A DNA stretch of 64,000 nucleotides from JADMIH01 sp036399775 (GTDB taxonomy: Bacteria > Chloroflexota > Chloroflexia > QHBQ01 > JADMIH01): NCBI GenBank assembly GCA_036399775.1, contig DASWMJ010000046.1:42686-106685 (forward strand). Direction: 5' to 3'. The translations under genes were made by a program, and so were the position numbers. The notes under the pieces were generated by a model, which made no database searches, was not told where the DNA came from, and worked only from the letters and a program-made list of their open reading frames with translations. Shown one piece after another: positions 8,614 to 17,381 of the stretch; positions within the stretch are counted from its first letter, which is position 1; each line of letters begins with the position of its first letter.

Positions 8614-8823
8614 ATGAACAAATATGAAGTGATAATATATTGGAGCGACATAGATGACGCTTACATCGCTGAAGTGCCGGAATTGCCCGGTTGCGCTGCC
8701 GATGGACCAACGTACCAGGAAGCTCTCGCTAACGTTCAACTCGTCGCTGAAAAGTGGATAGAAGTAGCTAGAGAGTTAAACCGTCCAATCCCAGAGCCCA
8801 AAGGCCGCCTGGTATTCGCCTGA
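8614..8823 (+). CDS. HicB family antitoxin-like protein
   Basis: A 69-residue protein with the complete short HicB signature: YEVIIYWSDIDDAYIAEVPE then LPGCAADGPTYQEALANV and a terminal helix EKWIEVARELNRPIPEP. The ATG at 8614 is preferred; GTG at 8596, inside the preceding gene, would add six residues. No clear Shine-Dalgarno site. HicB antitoxins pair with a dsRBD-like HicA toxin of about 60-80 residues. None is visible on either side, so the gene is an orphan here, the second HicB-like gene within 800 bp. Confidence 0.85.
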   Translation: MNKYEVIIYWSDIDDAYIAEVPELPGCAADGPTYQEALANVQLVAEKWIEVARELNRPIPEPKGRLVFA

Positions 8824-8833
8824 GAGAGCAACT

Positions 8834-9592
8834 ATGCCCTGGGACCCCGACGTTTACCACAAGTTCCAAAGCGAGCGCGCCGCACCCTTTGACGACCTCC
8901 TGCGCCTGGTAAACGTGCGCGAAAACCTGCGCGTTGTAGACCTCGGCTGCGGCACGGGAGAGCTTACCCGCCAGTTAGCCGACCACCTTCCCGCGAGCGA
9001 GGTTGTCGGCATAGATAACTCTCCTGAGATGCTTGAGCGTGCCCAGGCGCATGCACGACCCGGCCTCTGCTTCGAGCAAGCCGCCATAGAAAGCGTCTCA
9101 GGGGAATGGGACCTGGTCTTCTCCCACGCTGCCCTCCAATGGGTAGACGGTCATGACACCCTGGTACCCCGCCTACTCTCGCTCGTCGCTACCGGCGGCC
9201 AGATCGCCGTGCAGATGCCCTCCAACGCAGGCCACTTCACGCAGCGGCTCATACGCGACATGGCCGCCGAAGAACCCTACCGCACCGCCCTGGACGGCTG
9301 GATGCGCATCTCGCCTGTCCTCTCAATAGACCAATACGCAGATCTCCTCTATGCGCACGGCGGGCGCGACCTCACCGTCTTCGAGAAGGTCTACCCACAC
9401 GTCCTGGACGGTCCCGACGACCTGGCCGATTGGACCTCCGGCACGGTCCTCGTCCCCTACATGGAACGCCTTCCCGATGAATTGAAGCCGCCTTTCATGC
9501 AAGAGTACCGCCGCAGGCTCCGCGCACGCTGGCCTAACGGCCCAGTCTTCTATGGCTTCCGCCGCACGATCTTCGCCGCGACGCGGGCATAA
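8834..9592 (+). CDS. Class I SAM methyltransferase, trans-aconitate 2-methyltransferase-like
   Basis: A 252-residue SAM-dependent methyltransferase. Motif I is VVDLGCGTGELTRQLA (near residue 35), motif II VVGIDNSPEMLERA, and a post-motif loop VFSHAALQWVDGH. The opening WDPDVYHKFQSERAAPFDDLL and the C-terminal FYGFRRTIFAATR match the Tam subfamily, which esterifies trans-aconitate produced by spontaneous isomerisation of the TCA intermediate. Residue-level proof of the substrate is not possible here. It starts 11 bases after the HicB-like gene. Confidence 0.85.
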   Translation: MPWDPDVYHKFQSERAAPFDDLLRLVNVRENLRVVDLGCGTGELTRQLADHLPASEVVGIDNSPEMLERAQAHARPGLCFEQAAIESVSGEWDLVFSHAALQWVDGHDTLVPRLLSLVATGGQIAVQMPSNAGHFTQRLIRDMAAEEPYRTALDGWMRISPVLSIDQYADLLYAHGGRDLTVFEKVYPHVLDGPDDLADWTSGTVLVPYMERLPDELKPPFMQEYRRRLRARWPNGPVFYGFRRTIFAATRA

Positions 9593-9674
9593 TATCCACA
9601 TCCCCTTTCTGGTATATAATTGCCCCAATCTGCGGCACCACGCCGTAAATCTCCTATTTAAGGACTTCGCCCCT

Positions 9675-9932
9675 ATGCCTTCTCTTTCACCCATAGTTGT
9701 AGTGTTTTTAGGTCTGGGCACGGCTTATGCTTTACTCTTCCATCTGTGGAGGGGGAGGAACCTGCAACACTTGCTGCTATTCTGGCTGGTGAGCGTCCTG
9801 GGGTTCGGCCTCGGCTACCTGGGTGCCACCCTCTGGGCCGCCCACCCTCTCATACTGGGCGGTATACCCGTAGTCGAAGCGTCCGCCGGGTCACTCGCCC
9901 TGCTGCTGGTTGCCAGGCGCTTCACCGTATGA
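9675..9932 (+). CDS. Small membrane protein, unknown
   Basis: An 85-residue protein starting at the ATG of MPSLSPIVVVFLGLG. It contains three hydrophobic segments (about residues 5-22, 33-54 and 64-80) separated by HLWRGRNLQ. I recognise no family. It is the first of three small membrane genes in a row on the plus strand, with about 70 and 50 bases between them. Confidence 0.55.
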   Translation: MPSLSPIVVVFLGLGTAYALLFHLWRGRNLQHLLLFWLVSVLGFGLGYLGATLWAAHPLILGGIPVVEASAGSLALLLVARRFTV

Positions 9933-10002
9933 TAGAATGCTGTGCCTGGTGTAGCAAGCATCACTCTTGCTACAAAAAGGGGACATTGAGGAGGTTGCGC
10001 GC

Positions 10003-10407
10003 ATGAAGGTCGTGTTCATTATCCTGGGTATCCTGGCGCTCGCGTTATTCGCCCTGCCTATCGTGCTGCTTTTCATACAGCCGGTAGAATCGTGGCTTAT
10101 CGGCGTGCGAGACGTCGCCCTCATCTATGGCTCCCTCTTCATGTGCCTGGGAGGTTTAGCTATATTCGCGATGGCGGGCGCTATCGCGTTTCTAACCTTC
10201 ACCCTCCGCGACCACGTCGTGCCCGCCCTCCAGAAGGTTGACGACACCGCCAAGACGGTCCGGGGCACAGCTACATTCGTCAGCGAGAGCGTGGTAGCCC
10301 CCATCATCAAGACCGCCGGGGCAGCAGCCGGAGCACGCGCGATGGTCCAAACCCTCATGCGCCGCAAGCCCCCTAAGTCAAACGGCAAGAAGAACGGCAG
10401 CTCATGA
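10003..10407 (+). CDS. Two-helix membrane protein of unknown function
   Basis: A 134-residue protein. The ATG at 10003 follows GAGGAGG and is preferred to an upstream start at 9967. There are two long hydrophobic segments (residues 2-27 and 42-66), then an amphipathic helical region (VVPALQKVDDTAKTVRGTA) and a strongly basic C-terminus (MRRKPPKSNGKKNGSS) that should lie in the cytoplasm. The layout, next to a YtxH-type gene, resembles stress-associated envelope proteins, but that is inference. Confidence 0.6.
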   Translation: MKVVFIILGILALALFALPIVLLFIQPVESWLIGVRDVALIYGSLFMCLGGLAIFAMAGAIAFLTFTLRDHVVPALQKVDDTAKTVRGTATFVSESVVAPIIKTAGAAAGARAMVQTLMRRKPPKSNGKKNGSS

Positions 10408-10459
10408 TCCGCACGCGACCGATGCCTGGTAGCATGAGAGCAACAGGAGAGATGCAGTA

Positions 10460-10693
10460 ATGAGAAATAAAGGTGGTGGAGATGCCAGCTTCCTGATGGG
10501 CCTGGTGCTTGGCATATTTGTAGGCGCGGCGGTTGCCATCATCCTCTCCCCCGACCTGGGCGAAGAGTACCGCGCCCTCATCACCGACCGGGCGGACAAG
10601 GCGCTTACCACCCTCGAAGGCAAGGCAGATCGCGCTCAAGATAGAGTGCTTGGGGCGTCAGAGGGCGCAAGTCCGTCAGGCGAATCAGGTTAG
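10460..10693 (+). CDS. YtxH-like small membrane protein
   Basis: A 77-residue protein: short polar N-terminus, one Gly/Ala-rich membrane helix (FLMGLVLGIFVGAAVAIILS), then the typical YtxH junction LSPDLGEEYRALITDRADKA and a charged amphipathic helix. A GGAGAG ribosome site precedes the ATG. YtxH/gas-vesicle-like proteins are common small envelope stress proteins with no defined biochemistry. A long perfect palindrome follows and should terminate this three-gene group. Confidence 0.75.
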   Translation: MRNKGGGDASFLMGLVLGIFVGAAVAIILSPDLGEEYRALITDRADKALTTLEGKADRAQDRVLGASEGASPSGESG

Positions 10694-10725
10694 CTGTAGG
10701 CCAGCCGGGCGTAGAATTCTGTGTT

Positions 10726-10770
10726 CAAAACAAGGAAATGGGCGGCGCAGCCGCCCATTTCCTTGTTTTG
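10726..10770 (+). terminator. 45-bp perfect palindrome with GGCGGC core
   Basis: Two 21-base arms (10726-10746 and 10750-10770) pair perfectly around GCA. The core is GGCGGCGCAGCCGCC and the outer arms are A/T-rich, so it can act as a terminator in both directions. It is one of several long palindromes of the same design in this window. On its right side begins the truncated LuxR-type gene. Confidence 0.8.
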
Positions 10771-10775
10771 ACTGA

Positions 10776-11087
10776 GTTGGTACGCACGATAAAGCGAGTC
10801 CACGAAGGGAGAGGTTCATACAGCCCGCGGTCGCCAGCAAGATCCTTTTTGAGTTCGCCGCGTCCAGGCACAAGCCCACAGAAGAGGCCGGCTACGAACC
10901 TCTCAGCGAGCGCGAGATCGCCATCATCAGCCGCCTGGCGCAAGGCATAAGCAACCGCGAAATAACGGACGACCTTGCCCTGGCCGAAGGCACGGTAAAG
11001 GATTACGTATCCACTATCCTCTCAAAGTTACACACCGCTAACCGCGTGCAGGCAATTAACCTGGCGAGGCAGCATAAGATTATCTAG
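10776..11087 (+). pseudogene. C-terminal remnant of a LuxR/NarL-type response regulator
   Basis: The frame opens right after the palindrome, without any usable start codon before the HTH domain, and runs to TAG at 11085-11087. It encodes YEPLSEREIAIISRLAQGIS, NREITDDLALAEGTVKDYVS and ILSKLHTANRVQAINLARQ, a clean GerE/LuxR HTH with linker. The receiver domain is missing. The sequence is otherwise undamaged, so truncation is recent or the fragment is conserved by chance. It could be expressed only from an atypical start. Confidence 0.8.
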
Positions 11088-11195
11088 GGGTTAGGGGTTA
11101 GGAGTCAGGGGTCAGCATTGGCATTGACATCTAGCTGATTTCTGATTTCTGACTTCTAACTTCTGATCCCTAACCCCTGATCCCTGACCCCTGAT
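11087..11195 (+). repeat. Dispersed CCCCTGA-type intergenic repeat (inverted pair)
   Basis: GGGGTTAGGGGTTAGGAGTC on the left is answered on the right by copies of CTGATCCCTAACCCCTGA and CCTGACCCCTGATC. Between them lies a TTTCTGACTTCTAACTTC stretch that recurs just upstream of mnmA (about 6870-6895). Further copies of the same words occur at 14936-15020, 34921-34945 and 56870-56897. Confidence 0.7.
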
Positions 11196-11196
11196 C

Positions 11197-12555
11197 TCAC
11201 AGATCCGCGAAGCCGTCCATGATGCGGGCTATGTGGCGGGAGGCTTGGAGGAAGTCGTCCAGGCGCACGTGCTCGTCGGGCGAGTGGGTGCGCGAGCCTA
11301 TGTAGCCGACGCCCGCGGTCACTACGGGTATGTTCAGCGGCCCGGCGAAGGCATAGACGGGGCTGCTACCGCCGGTCAGGGGGATTATCATGGCGGGTTT
11401 GCCGTATACTTCCTCGGCGGTGCGAGAGGTTAGCTCGACCAGGGGGTTGTCGGCGTCGGCCTTGGCGGGCCACATCGCGCCCAGCTTCGTCACCCCTACG
11501 TCGTCGAACCCCTCGCTGACCAGGTGCAGCCGCAGCCTGGCGAATATATCGTCCGGGTCCTGGCCCGGCACCAGGCGGAAATCTACCTTCGCTATGGCGC
11601 GGGCGGGTATGACCGTCTTCATCCCCTCGCCGTAATAGCCGCTCTCTATGCCCTGGATATTGCACGTCGGCTCCCATTCGGCCCTCTTGTACGCATCGCC
11701 CGTCACCCCGCGCACGAACTCCCGCACCTGGAAGTCGCTGCGCATCTGCTCCTCGTAAGAAGGCAGGGAAGCGTAGATGTCCATGTCCAGGCTGGACGGT
11801 TTGCGGGCGTTGTCATAGAAGCCTGGGATGCGAATCTTCTCATCCGGCCCCTTCAGGCTCGCCAGCGCCCACAGCAGACGCCATGCCGCGTTGGGGAGCA
11901 CCGACGCGCTACCGGAGTGGGCGTCACGGGACAGAGTCTGCACCTCTAGCTGCACCGACAGCACCCCTCGCACGCCCAGGATGTTGATCGAGCGCCCGTC
12001 AGGGGAGATAAGCCCTTCCTCCCATATAGAGCCGTCGGATTTCAACAGGTCAAGGTTTTCCTGCACGAACTGTGCTATGGTTGGGCTGCCTATCTCCTCC
12101 TCACCCTCCACTACAAAGGTGATGCCGCAGGGAAGCTCCCCACCATGAGCGTCGCGCACCGCATCTACCGCCGCCAGCCGCGCTATGAACTCTCCCTTGT
12201 CGTCCTTCGCGCCACGAGCGTAGAGCGCGCCGTCCCTCACAGCCGGTTCAAAGGGAGGCGTGGTCCAAAGCTCAAGCGGCTCGGCGGGCTGCACGTCGTA
12301 ATGATTGTAGCAAAGGAGAGTGCGCTCGGAGCGTCCCGTGGCGCGCCCCACCACGACCGGGTTGCCCGCCGTCTCGAAACTCTGAACGTCGAAGCCGTGG
12401 CCCCGCAGTATCTCCCCCACAAGCTGGGCGCACTCCCTCATACCCCACTTCTGCGCCGACACGCTGGGCTGCGCGCACAGCCGGGCCGTCTCCTCGATAT
12501 ACCCGTCCAACCCGGCCCGCAAGTAGCCGTCTATCTGCGCGTTACGCTCTGCCAT
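11197..12555 (-). CDS. M20 family dipeptidase/metallopeptidase
   Basis: A 452-residue zinc-dependent peptidase. Metal-ligand motifs are present: LLCYNHYDVQP (His, then Asp two residues later), ARGAKDDKGEFIARL (bridging Asp), the catalytic/ligand EGEEEIGSP, and a late His in THSPDEHVRLDDF. The order and length fit the dipeptidase branch (CNDP/DapE-like) of M20, which cleaves dipeptides or N-acyl amino acids. It should be cytosolic, as no signal peptide is seen. The start has a good GGAGGG site. A conserved dimerisation lid domain occupies the middle (about residues 205-330). Confidence 0.92.
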   Translation of the reverse strand: MAERNAQIDGYLRAGLDGYIEETARLCAQPSVSAQKWGMRECAQLVGEILRGHGFDVQSFETAGNPVVVGRATGRSERTLLCYNHYDVQPAEPLELWTTPPFEPAVRDGALYARGAKDDKGEFIARLAAVDAVRDAHGGELPCGITFVVEGEEEIGSPTIAQFVQENLDLLKSDGSIWEEGLISPDGRSINILGVRGVLSVQLEVQTLSRDAHSGSASVLPNAAWRLLWALASLKGPDEKIRIPGFYDNARKPSSLDMDIYASLPSYEEQMRSDFQVREFVRGVTGDAYKRAEWEPTCNIQGIESGYYGEGMKTVIPARAIAKVDFRLVPGQDPDDIFARLRLHLVSEGFDDVGVTKLGAMWPAKADADNPLVELTSRTAEEVYGKPAMIIPLTGGSSPVYAFAGPLNIPVVTAGVGYIGSRTHSPDEHVRLDDFLQASRHIARIMDGFADL

Positions 12556-12622
12556 TGTTTGCCCTCCAATCTAAAACTATATCTACGGTCCGTTGCCTAT
12601 CGCCTCAGCCCCGCCCGACGCC

Positions 12623-12762
12623 TAATGAACATAAACAAAATAAGCATCATACGCGGTGGTGAGACCGCCCGGCAGATAAATCTGCGGGCTACTCATACAA
12701 AGCCCGCCTGCGCGGGCTAGCTTGGGTGGTAAGTATGATATGTATTTTGGTAATGTTCATTA
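12623..12762. mobile_element. 140-bp MITE-like element with 30-bp terminal inverted repeats
   Basis: The 349-base gap between the dipeptidase and glycosyltransferase genes holds no convincing gene. It contains imperfect 30-bp inverted ends (12623-12652 and 12733-12762), both beginning TAATGAACAT and ending AT(C)ATAC-like at the inner edge. The interior has further small palindromes (GCAGATAAATCTGC, GCCCGCCTGCGCGGGC). After the element come other hairpin-rich words (AGTCGCCGAAGGGCGACT). No transposase is present, so any movement would depend on proteins elsewhere. Confidence 0.55.
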
Positions 12763-12904
12763 GTCGCGGGCTACGCAAACGAAGTCCACCTACGCGGACT
12801 ATGCTATGAGAGTAGTCGCCGAAGGGCGACTTTGTAGATGTTGCCCGCGACTCCAGTCGCAGGGCAAGGGCAGTGAACAAGCTCCCGAAAATGAATTGCC
12901 CCTA

Positions 12905-14878
12905 TTATCTTACCAGGTCAATCGCTATCCAATAGACAGCAGCGTTAACTTTACCACTGGCGATGTCGAAGCGCAAACGCGTGATGGTGTCGCCCACGTC
13001 AGCCACCGGCAGATAAGTCCAGTAGACATGAGGCAGTCCATCCTGTTTTACTATCACGTCTCTACCGTGCCCGCGCAGCCATTCGCTCCCAGAGCCTCTC
13101 CATTGCCATTCATTCTTGGTGGGTGCGATTGGGTTCGCCGGGTAGCGGACCGCTACGCGCAGGCGCACAAACCTGTGCTCGCTCGCCGAAGGGTGCACAT
13201 CTATGGGTGGCCCTATCATGTGCGGGTGCAACAATTCGTCGGGCGGGCGCACAATAAGCCCATCGCCCGGCTCGCATTGCGCCACGCCGCCACGTACTTC
13301 CCAGGCAGCTATGGTATCCGCTTTGCAATCCCGGAAGTCCCACAGCAGTAGATTATCGCCCGCTTCCGAGGGAGAGGGAGGCACGTTGTCCCACGTCATC
13401 CCGGCCACATAGTTGGCGTGGAAGCGGTTGAGCCTCTCGTCATATATGAAGCGCAGGGCGAAGGCGTCCCGGTGGTCGGTGGTGACCTCGGCTGCGGAGG
13501 CGGGCAGGACCGGCTCTACAAAGGGAACATCTCGGTTGCCGATGAAGGTCCGCATCATCCCCAGGGCCGTATCGAGCAGGTAAGCGCCCTTATAGGTGTG
13601 GGGCGAGTCTTCAACTTTCCAGACCATACCCCTCATACGAGGATAGGGCGGGGGCGGCACCAGGCGAAGCATCTCTTGCTCCACCTCCATTGCCTGCACA
13701 GTGGCCGTATGCCAGGGGCGCAAATGTACCCAGCATAAGGCAACGCAAAGCAGCAACAGCAGAGATATGGCAATGAGCGCCGCTTGTCTCCACTTTGTAG
13801 CCGCCATAAACGTAGCATGCAAAAAGGCAGCGACTATGACGCAATAGCCTGCGGCGGCGAGGTAGAGCACGCGGTTTTGCTGCAAGTCGTCGGGTTTGAG
13901 AGGCAGGTTCAGCACGGGCAGGAGGGCCAGCCCGACCAGGGCACCCGACACCACGAGCAGCCGCCATTGGCTGCGGGCATGAAACATCAGCCCCAGCAGC
14001 AAAGCAGATACGACAACCACACCCACAACCCATGCCGTAGCTTCACCCAGGATGCTAGGGTTAATTGGGGACACCAGGGCGTGCAGGTGGCCCGCTAGGC
14101 CCAGCCAGAGCAGGTCCACCGGGTCGGTAGTGAGGTTGGGGTAGCCGCCTATTCTGCCCCAGACGGCGTAGCGTATACCCACGTTCAGCAGCAATAACGC
14201 GGCGTGAGGTAAGAGCGCGAGCGTTACTCTCTGCCATTCCCGCTTTCCAAATCGAGGCGATACTAGCCATGCGGAGAGGGCGAATACCGGCAGGAAGGGC
14301 AGCAAACTCTCTTTGCTGAACAGCCCTAGCCCGTAGCACAGCACGGACAACACATACACCCACGTGGGGGTGCCGCGCCTCCACCAGACCGTGAAAAGCC
14401 ATAGGCCCAGCAGCCCGAACATCACCGCGATCAAGTCCCACTGGGCAGCTATCCAGCCCACAGCCTCCACGTGGAGTGGGAAGACGGCGAAGATCGCGCC
14501 CGCCAGGCATGCCAGGCTGCGCTTCAGAGTCGCCTCGGCCAGCCACAACCCAAGCGCGAGGGACGCGACGGCATGCATCCCCAGCCCTATGATGTGGAAG
14601 GGTAAAGGGTTGAAGCCCCACAGCCGCCAACCTAGCTGCCAGGTAAAGAGCATCCCAACCGGGCGGTAGAAAACGCTATCTGGGGAGGGCAGCAGCGTAT
14701 CCATGCCACGCCCCGGTGCCTGGGCCAGCAGCACAATATCGTCACCCAGGAAGCCGATACGCAGCACGGTAACATAAGCAATAATCGCCAGCAAAGGCAC
14801 CAGCGCCCAATGCCAGGGTTGGAAAGCCTGCGGGCGAATCATGCCCAGCAAGGACGCGCGCCGCTTGCGCCCCTCCAT
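12905..14878 (-). CDS. Polytopic GT-C type glycosyltransferase-like protein
   Basis: About 657 residues from the ATG at 14878; a TTG at 14923 would add 15. Roughly a dozen hydrophobic segments fill residues 10-405, followed by a soluble C-terminal domain of about 240 residues. The first loop carries GFLGDDIVLL, where GT-C enzymes have their acidic catalytic motif. The stretch IFAVFPLHVEAVGWIAAQWD is close to the F-P-x-H-x-E-x-V signature of TMTC/PMT-type protein O-mannosyltransferases and related bacterial proteins. It probably transfers sugar from a polyprenyl-phosphate donor on the outer face of the membrane; donor and acceptor are unknown. Confidence 0.7.
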   Translation of the reverse strand: MEGRKRRASLLGMIRPQAFQPWHWALVPLLAIIAYVTVLRIGFLGDDIVLLAQAPGRGMDTLLPSPDSVFYRPVGMLFTWQLGWRLWGFNPLPFHIIGLGMHAVASLALGLWLAEATLKRSLACLAGAIFAVFPLHVEAVGWIAAQWDLIAVMFGLLGLWLFTVWWRRGTPTWVYVLSVLCYGLGLFSKESLLPFLPVFALSAWLVSPRFGKREWQRVTLALLPHAALLLLNVGIRYAVWGRIGGYPNLTTDPVDLLWLGLAGHLHALVSPINPSILGEATAWVVGVVVVSALLLGLMFHARSQWRLLVVSGALVGLALLPVLNLPLKPDDLQQNRVLYLAAAGYCVIVAAFLHATFMAATKWRQAALIAISLLLLLCVALCWVHLRPWHTATVQAMEVEQEMLRLVPPPPYPRMRGMVWKVEDSPHTYKGAYLLDTALGMMRTFIGNRDVPFVEPVLPASAAEVTTDHRDAFALRFIYDERLNRFHANYVAGMTWDNVPPSPSEAGDNLLLWDFRDCKADTIAAWEVRGGVAQCEPGDGLIVRPPDELLHPHMIGPPIDVHPSASEHRFVRLRVAVRYPANPIAPTKNEWQWRGSGSEWLRGHGRDVIVKQDGLPHVYWTYLPVADVGDTITRLRFDIASGKVNAAVYWIAIDLVR

Positions 14879-14935
14879 AGTGCTGGAGGAGGCAACCGGC
14901 GGATTCTCTCGCGTGTCTTCCAAGATAGGCGTGAT

Positions 14936-15020
14936 AGGGGCCAGGGGTTAGGGGTCAGGGGTCAGGGATTGATCTTAAACTCTGATCCCTGATCCCTGAT
15001 CCCTAACCCCTGACCCCTCG
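14936..15020. repeat. Dispersed CCCCTGA-type intergenic repeat (inverted pair)
   Basis: GGGGCCAGGGGTTAGGGGTC on the left faces GATCCCTGATCCCTAACCCC and CTGACCCCTC on the right, forming a potential hairpin between the glycosyltransferase and the EF-G-like gene. Same words as at 11087-11195 and 56870-56897. Confidence 0.7.
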
Positions 15021-15023
15021 TAA

Positions 15024-17120
15024 CTATGCGTTAGCTTCTTCCCGGTGCTTGCGGGCCTCTTCTATTACTTTGTCAGCTACGTGCGCGGGCACCGCCTCGT
15101 AGTGGTCGAACTCCATAGCGAAGTTGCCCCGGCCCTGCGTCACTGAGCGCAGATCGCTCACGTATCGCTGCACTTCGGCCAGGGGGGCGGTGGCGTCAAT
15201 CACCGTGAAGCCGTTGCCCTGGGGGTTCATGCCGAGCACGCGCCCGCGCCGCCCGTTCAGGTCGGACATGATGTCGCCCGTGTAGTTGTCGGGCACGGTG
15301 ATGTGCATAATCATGATAGGCTCAAGCAGCACAGGGCGGCCTGCCTGCAACCCCTCTCTGAACGCCTGCGACGACGCCAGCTTGAACGCCATTTCGGAGC
15401 TATCGACGGGGTGGAAGCCGCCGTCGTACAGGACAGCCTTGACCTGCACTACCGGGTAGCCCGCCAGCACGCCTTCGTGCAGCGACTCGCGTATGCCCTT
15501 CTCGACGGCGGGGATGAAGTTCTTGGGTACCGCGCCGCCCACTATCCTCTCGCCAAACTCGAAGTCGCCTTCGGTAAGTGGCTCAAGCTCCAGCACCACG
15601 TCGGCGAACTGGCCGTGCCCGCCCGTCTGCTTTTTGTGGCGGTAGTGGGCGCGGTCCACGCGGGAAGTGATCGTCTCGCGGTAGGGCACGACGGGCAGGC
15701 CCACGCTCACGTCCACGCCAAATTTGCGCTTCATGCGGTCGGCGGCGATCTGGACGTGGCTCTCGCCCATAGCGGATATGATAGTCTGCCCTGTGACGGG
15801 GTCTTTACCCATGCGCAGTGTGGGGTCTTCCTCTACTATGTTGTGGAGAGACGTGCCCATCTTGTCCATGTCGGCCTTCGTGCGGGGCGCGATTGAGGCC
15901 GAGAAGACAGGCTCAGGGAAGGCGATAGGCTCAAGGACCAGAGGCTCGCCGGGCGAGGATAGGGAGTCGCCGGTCTGCGTATGCGCCAGCTTGACCACCA
16001 TGCCGATGTCGCCCGCCGCTAATTGCTGGGTGGCTATCTGCTCCTTGCCACGCACGAAGTAGACCTGGCCGATGCGCTCCTCGACGTTGCGGGAGGCGTT
16101 GAGCACCTGGCTATCGGAGCGTAGCGTGCCGGAGAAGACGCGGATATAGGTCTGCCGCCCGAACTGGTCGCGGATCGTCTTGAAGACCATCGCGGTAAGA
16201 TGCGAGTTGTCGGTGGCCTTGATGGTCACGGTCTGGTCGTTAGCGGGGTTGGTGGCGGTCACGTCGCCAAGCTCCGCGGGCGAAGGTGTATAGTCTACCA
16301 GGGCGTCCAGCAGTTGCGTGATGCCTACATTCAGCATACCGGAGCCGCACAGTACGGGCACTATCTCGCCGTCGCGCACGCCATGTTCGAGGGCGGTGGT
16401 AAGCTCCTGAAGGGAAAGCTCCTCCCCCTCAAGGTACTTCATCGTCATCTCGTCGTCGGTCTCGGCGATGCGCTCAATGAGCCACTCGCGGCCCTTCTGC
16501 GCGTCTTCCATGAGGTCGGCGGGTATGTCGGCCTCGGTGAACTTGCCCGACGTGTTGCCCGCCTCGTACATGTACGCCTTCATCTGCAACAGGTCCACCA
16601 CGCCCCTGAAGGACTGCTGCGAGCCGATGGGCATCTGCATGGGCGCGCACTTCTTGCCCAGCACGGTCTGTATGGAGTGGAAGGCCATCTTGAAGTCGGC
16701 GTTCTCGCGGTCCATCTTGTTCACGAAGACCACACGCGGGCAGCCGCGCTCGTTGGCGAACTTCCACACCTGCTCGGTGCCCACTTCGACGCCGGCCGAG
16801 GCATCCACCAGCAGTAGAGCAGTATCGGTGACGCGGATGGCGGCCTTCACCTCGCCTACGAACTCGGCGTAGCCCGGCACGTCGATCACATTGATCTTGG
16901 CGTCGCGCCACTCTACAGGGGCCACCGCGAGTTGTACGGAGATGTGCCGCTTCGTCTCGTCGGGGTCGTAATCGGAGACGGTGTTGCCCTCGTCTACGCG
17001 CCCCAGGCGGGTGATGGCCTTTGAGGTAAATAGCATAGCCTCAAGCAAAGATGTCTTGCCTGCGCCACCATGCGAGAACAAGCCAACGTTGCGGAGCTGT
17101 TCGGTCGAATATGCTTTCAT
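15024..17120 (-). CDS. EF-G-like translation GTPase (FusA2 type)
   Basis: A 698-residue GTPase with the five EF-G domains. G1 is GLFSHGGAGKTSLLEAML (the GHGGxGKTS form of the second, EF-G-like paralogue rather than AHIDAGKTT of true EF-G). Switch II is VIDVPGYAEFVGEV and G4 is VFVNKMDRENADF. Domain IV includes the GGHGQFADVVLELEP region, and domain V ends the protein. Such paralogues are common in Thermus, Chloroflexota and Actinobacteria; they bind GTP and ribosomes but their cellular task is less clear. Start ATG at 17120 with AGGAGG 14 bases upstream. Confidence 0.9.
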   Translation of the reverse strand: MKAYSTEQLRNVGLFSHGGAGKTSLLEAMLFTSKAITRLGRVDEGNTVSDYDPDETKRHISVQLAVAPVEWRDAKINVIDVPGYAEFVGEVKAAIRVTDTALLLVDASAGVEVGTEQVWKFANERGCPRVVFVNKMDRENADFKMAFHSIQTVLGKKCAPMQMPIGSQQSFRGVVDLLQMKAYMYEAGNTSGKFTEADIPADLMEDAQKGREWLIERIAETDDEMTMKYLEGEELSLQELTTALEHGVRDGEIVPVLCGSGMLNVGITQLLDALVDYTPSPAELGDVTATNPANDQTVTIKATDNSHLTAMVFKTIRDQFGRQTYIRVFSGTLRSDSQVLNASRNVEERIGQVYFVRGKEQIATQQLAAGDIGMVVKLAHTQTGDSLSSPGEPLVLEPIAFPEPVFSASIAPRTKADMDKMGTSLHNIVEEDPTLRMGKDPVTGQTIISAMGESHVQIAADRMKRKFGVDVSVGLPVVPYRETITSRVDRAHYRHKKQTGGHGQFADVVLELEPLTEGDFEFGERIVGGAVPKNFIPAVEKGIRESLHEGVLAGYPVVQVKAVLYDGGFHPVDSSEMAFKLASSQAFREGLQAGRPVLLEPIMIMHITVPDNYTGDIMSDLNGRRGRVLGMNPQGNGFTVIDATAPLAEVQRYVSDLRSVTQGRGNFAMEFDHYEAVPAHVADKVIEEARKHREEANA

Positions 17121-17236
17121 AGGATAGTCCGAATCCTCCTAACAGGTATATTTGCCTTGCTGAGGCAGCGAAGCATTAAGTGTAAAGATTATTATACTTA
17201 AAGGAGGGGAGTATGCAAAATCTGATGCAGGAGTTC

Positions 17237-17375
17237 TAACCGAAAAGGCGCCAAGAAACGCAGAGTTCGCAAAGGGTTTATGGTTTGTTGCGTAAGGGCT
17301 TTCGACAAGCCTATACCTGACAAACAATAAGGTCCTCTGCGAGCTCTGCGTTTCTTTGCGTCTTTGCGGTTAGGT
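17237..17375. repeat. Inverted copies of a dispersed CGCAAAG/CGCAGAG repeat
   Basis: AACCGAAAAGGCGCCAAGAA at 17238 onward and its counterpart TGCGTTTCTTTGCGTCTTTG ending near 17373 form a long inverted repeat around about 55 bases. The same 7-8-base periodic words (CGCAAAG, CGCAGAG) recur near 26060, 27720, 32650, 33290 and 43190. Confidence 0.65.
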
Positions 17376-17381
17376 ATCGGT

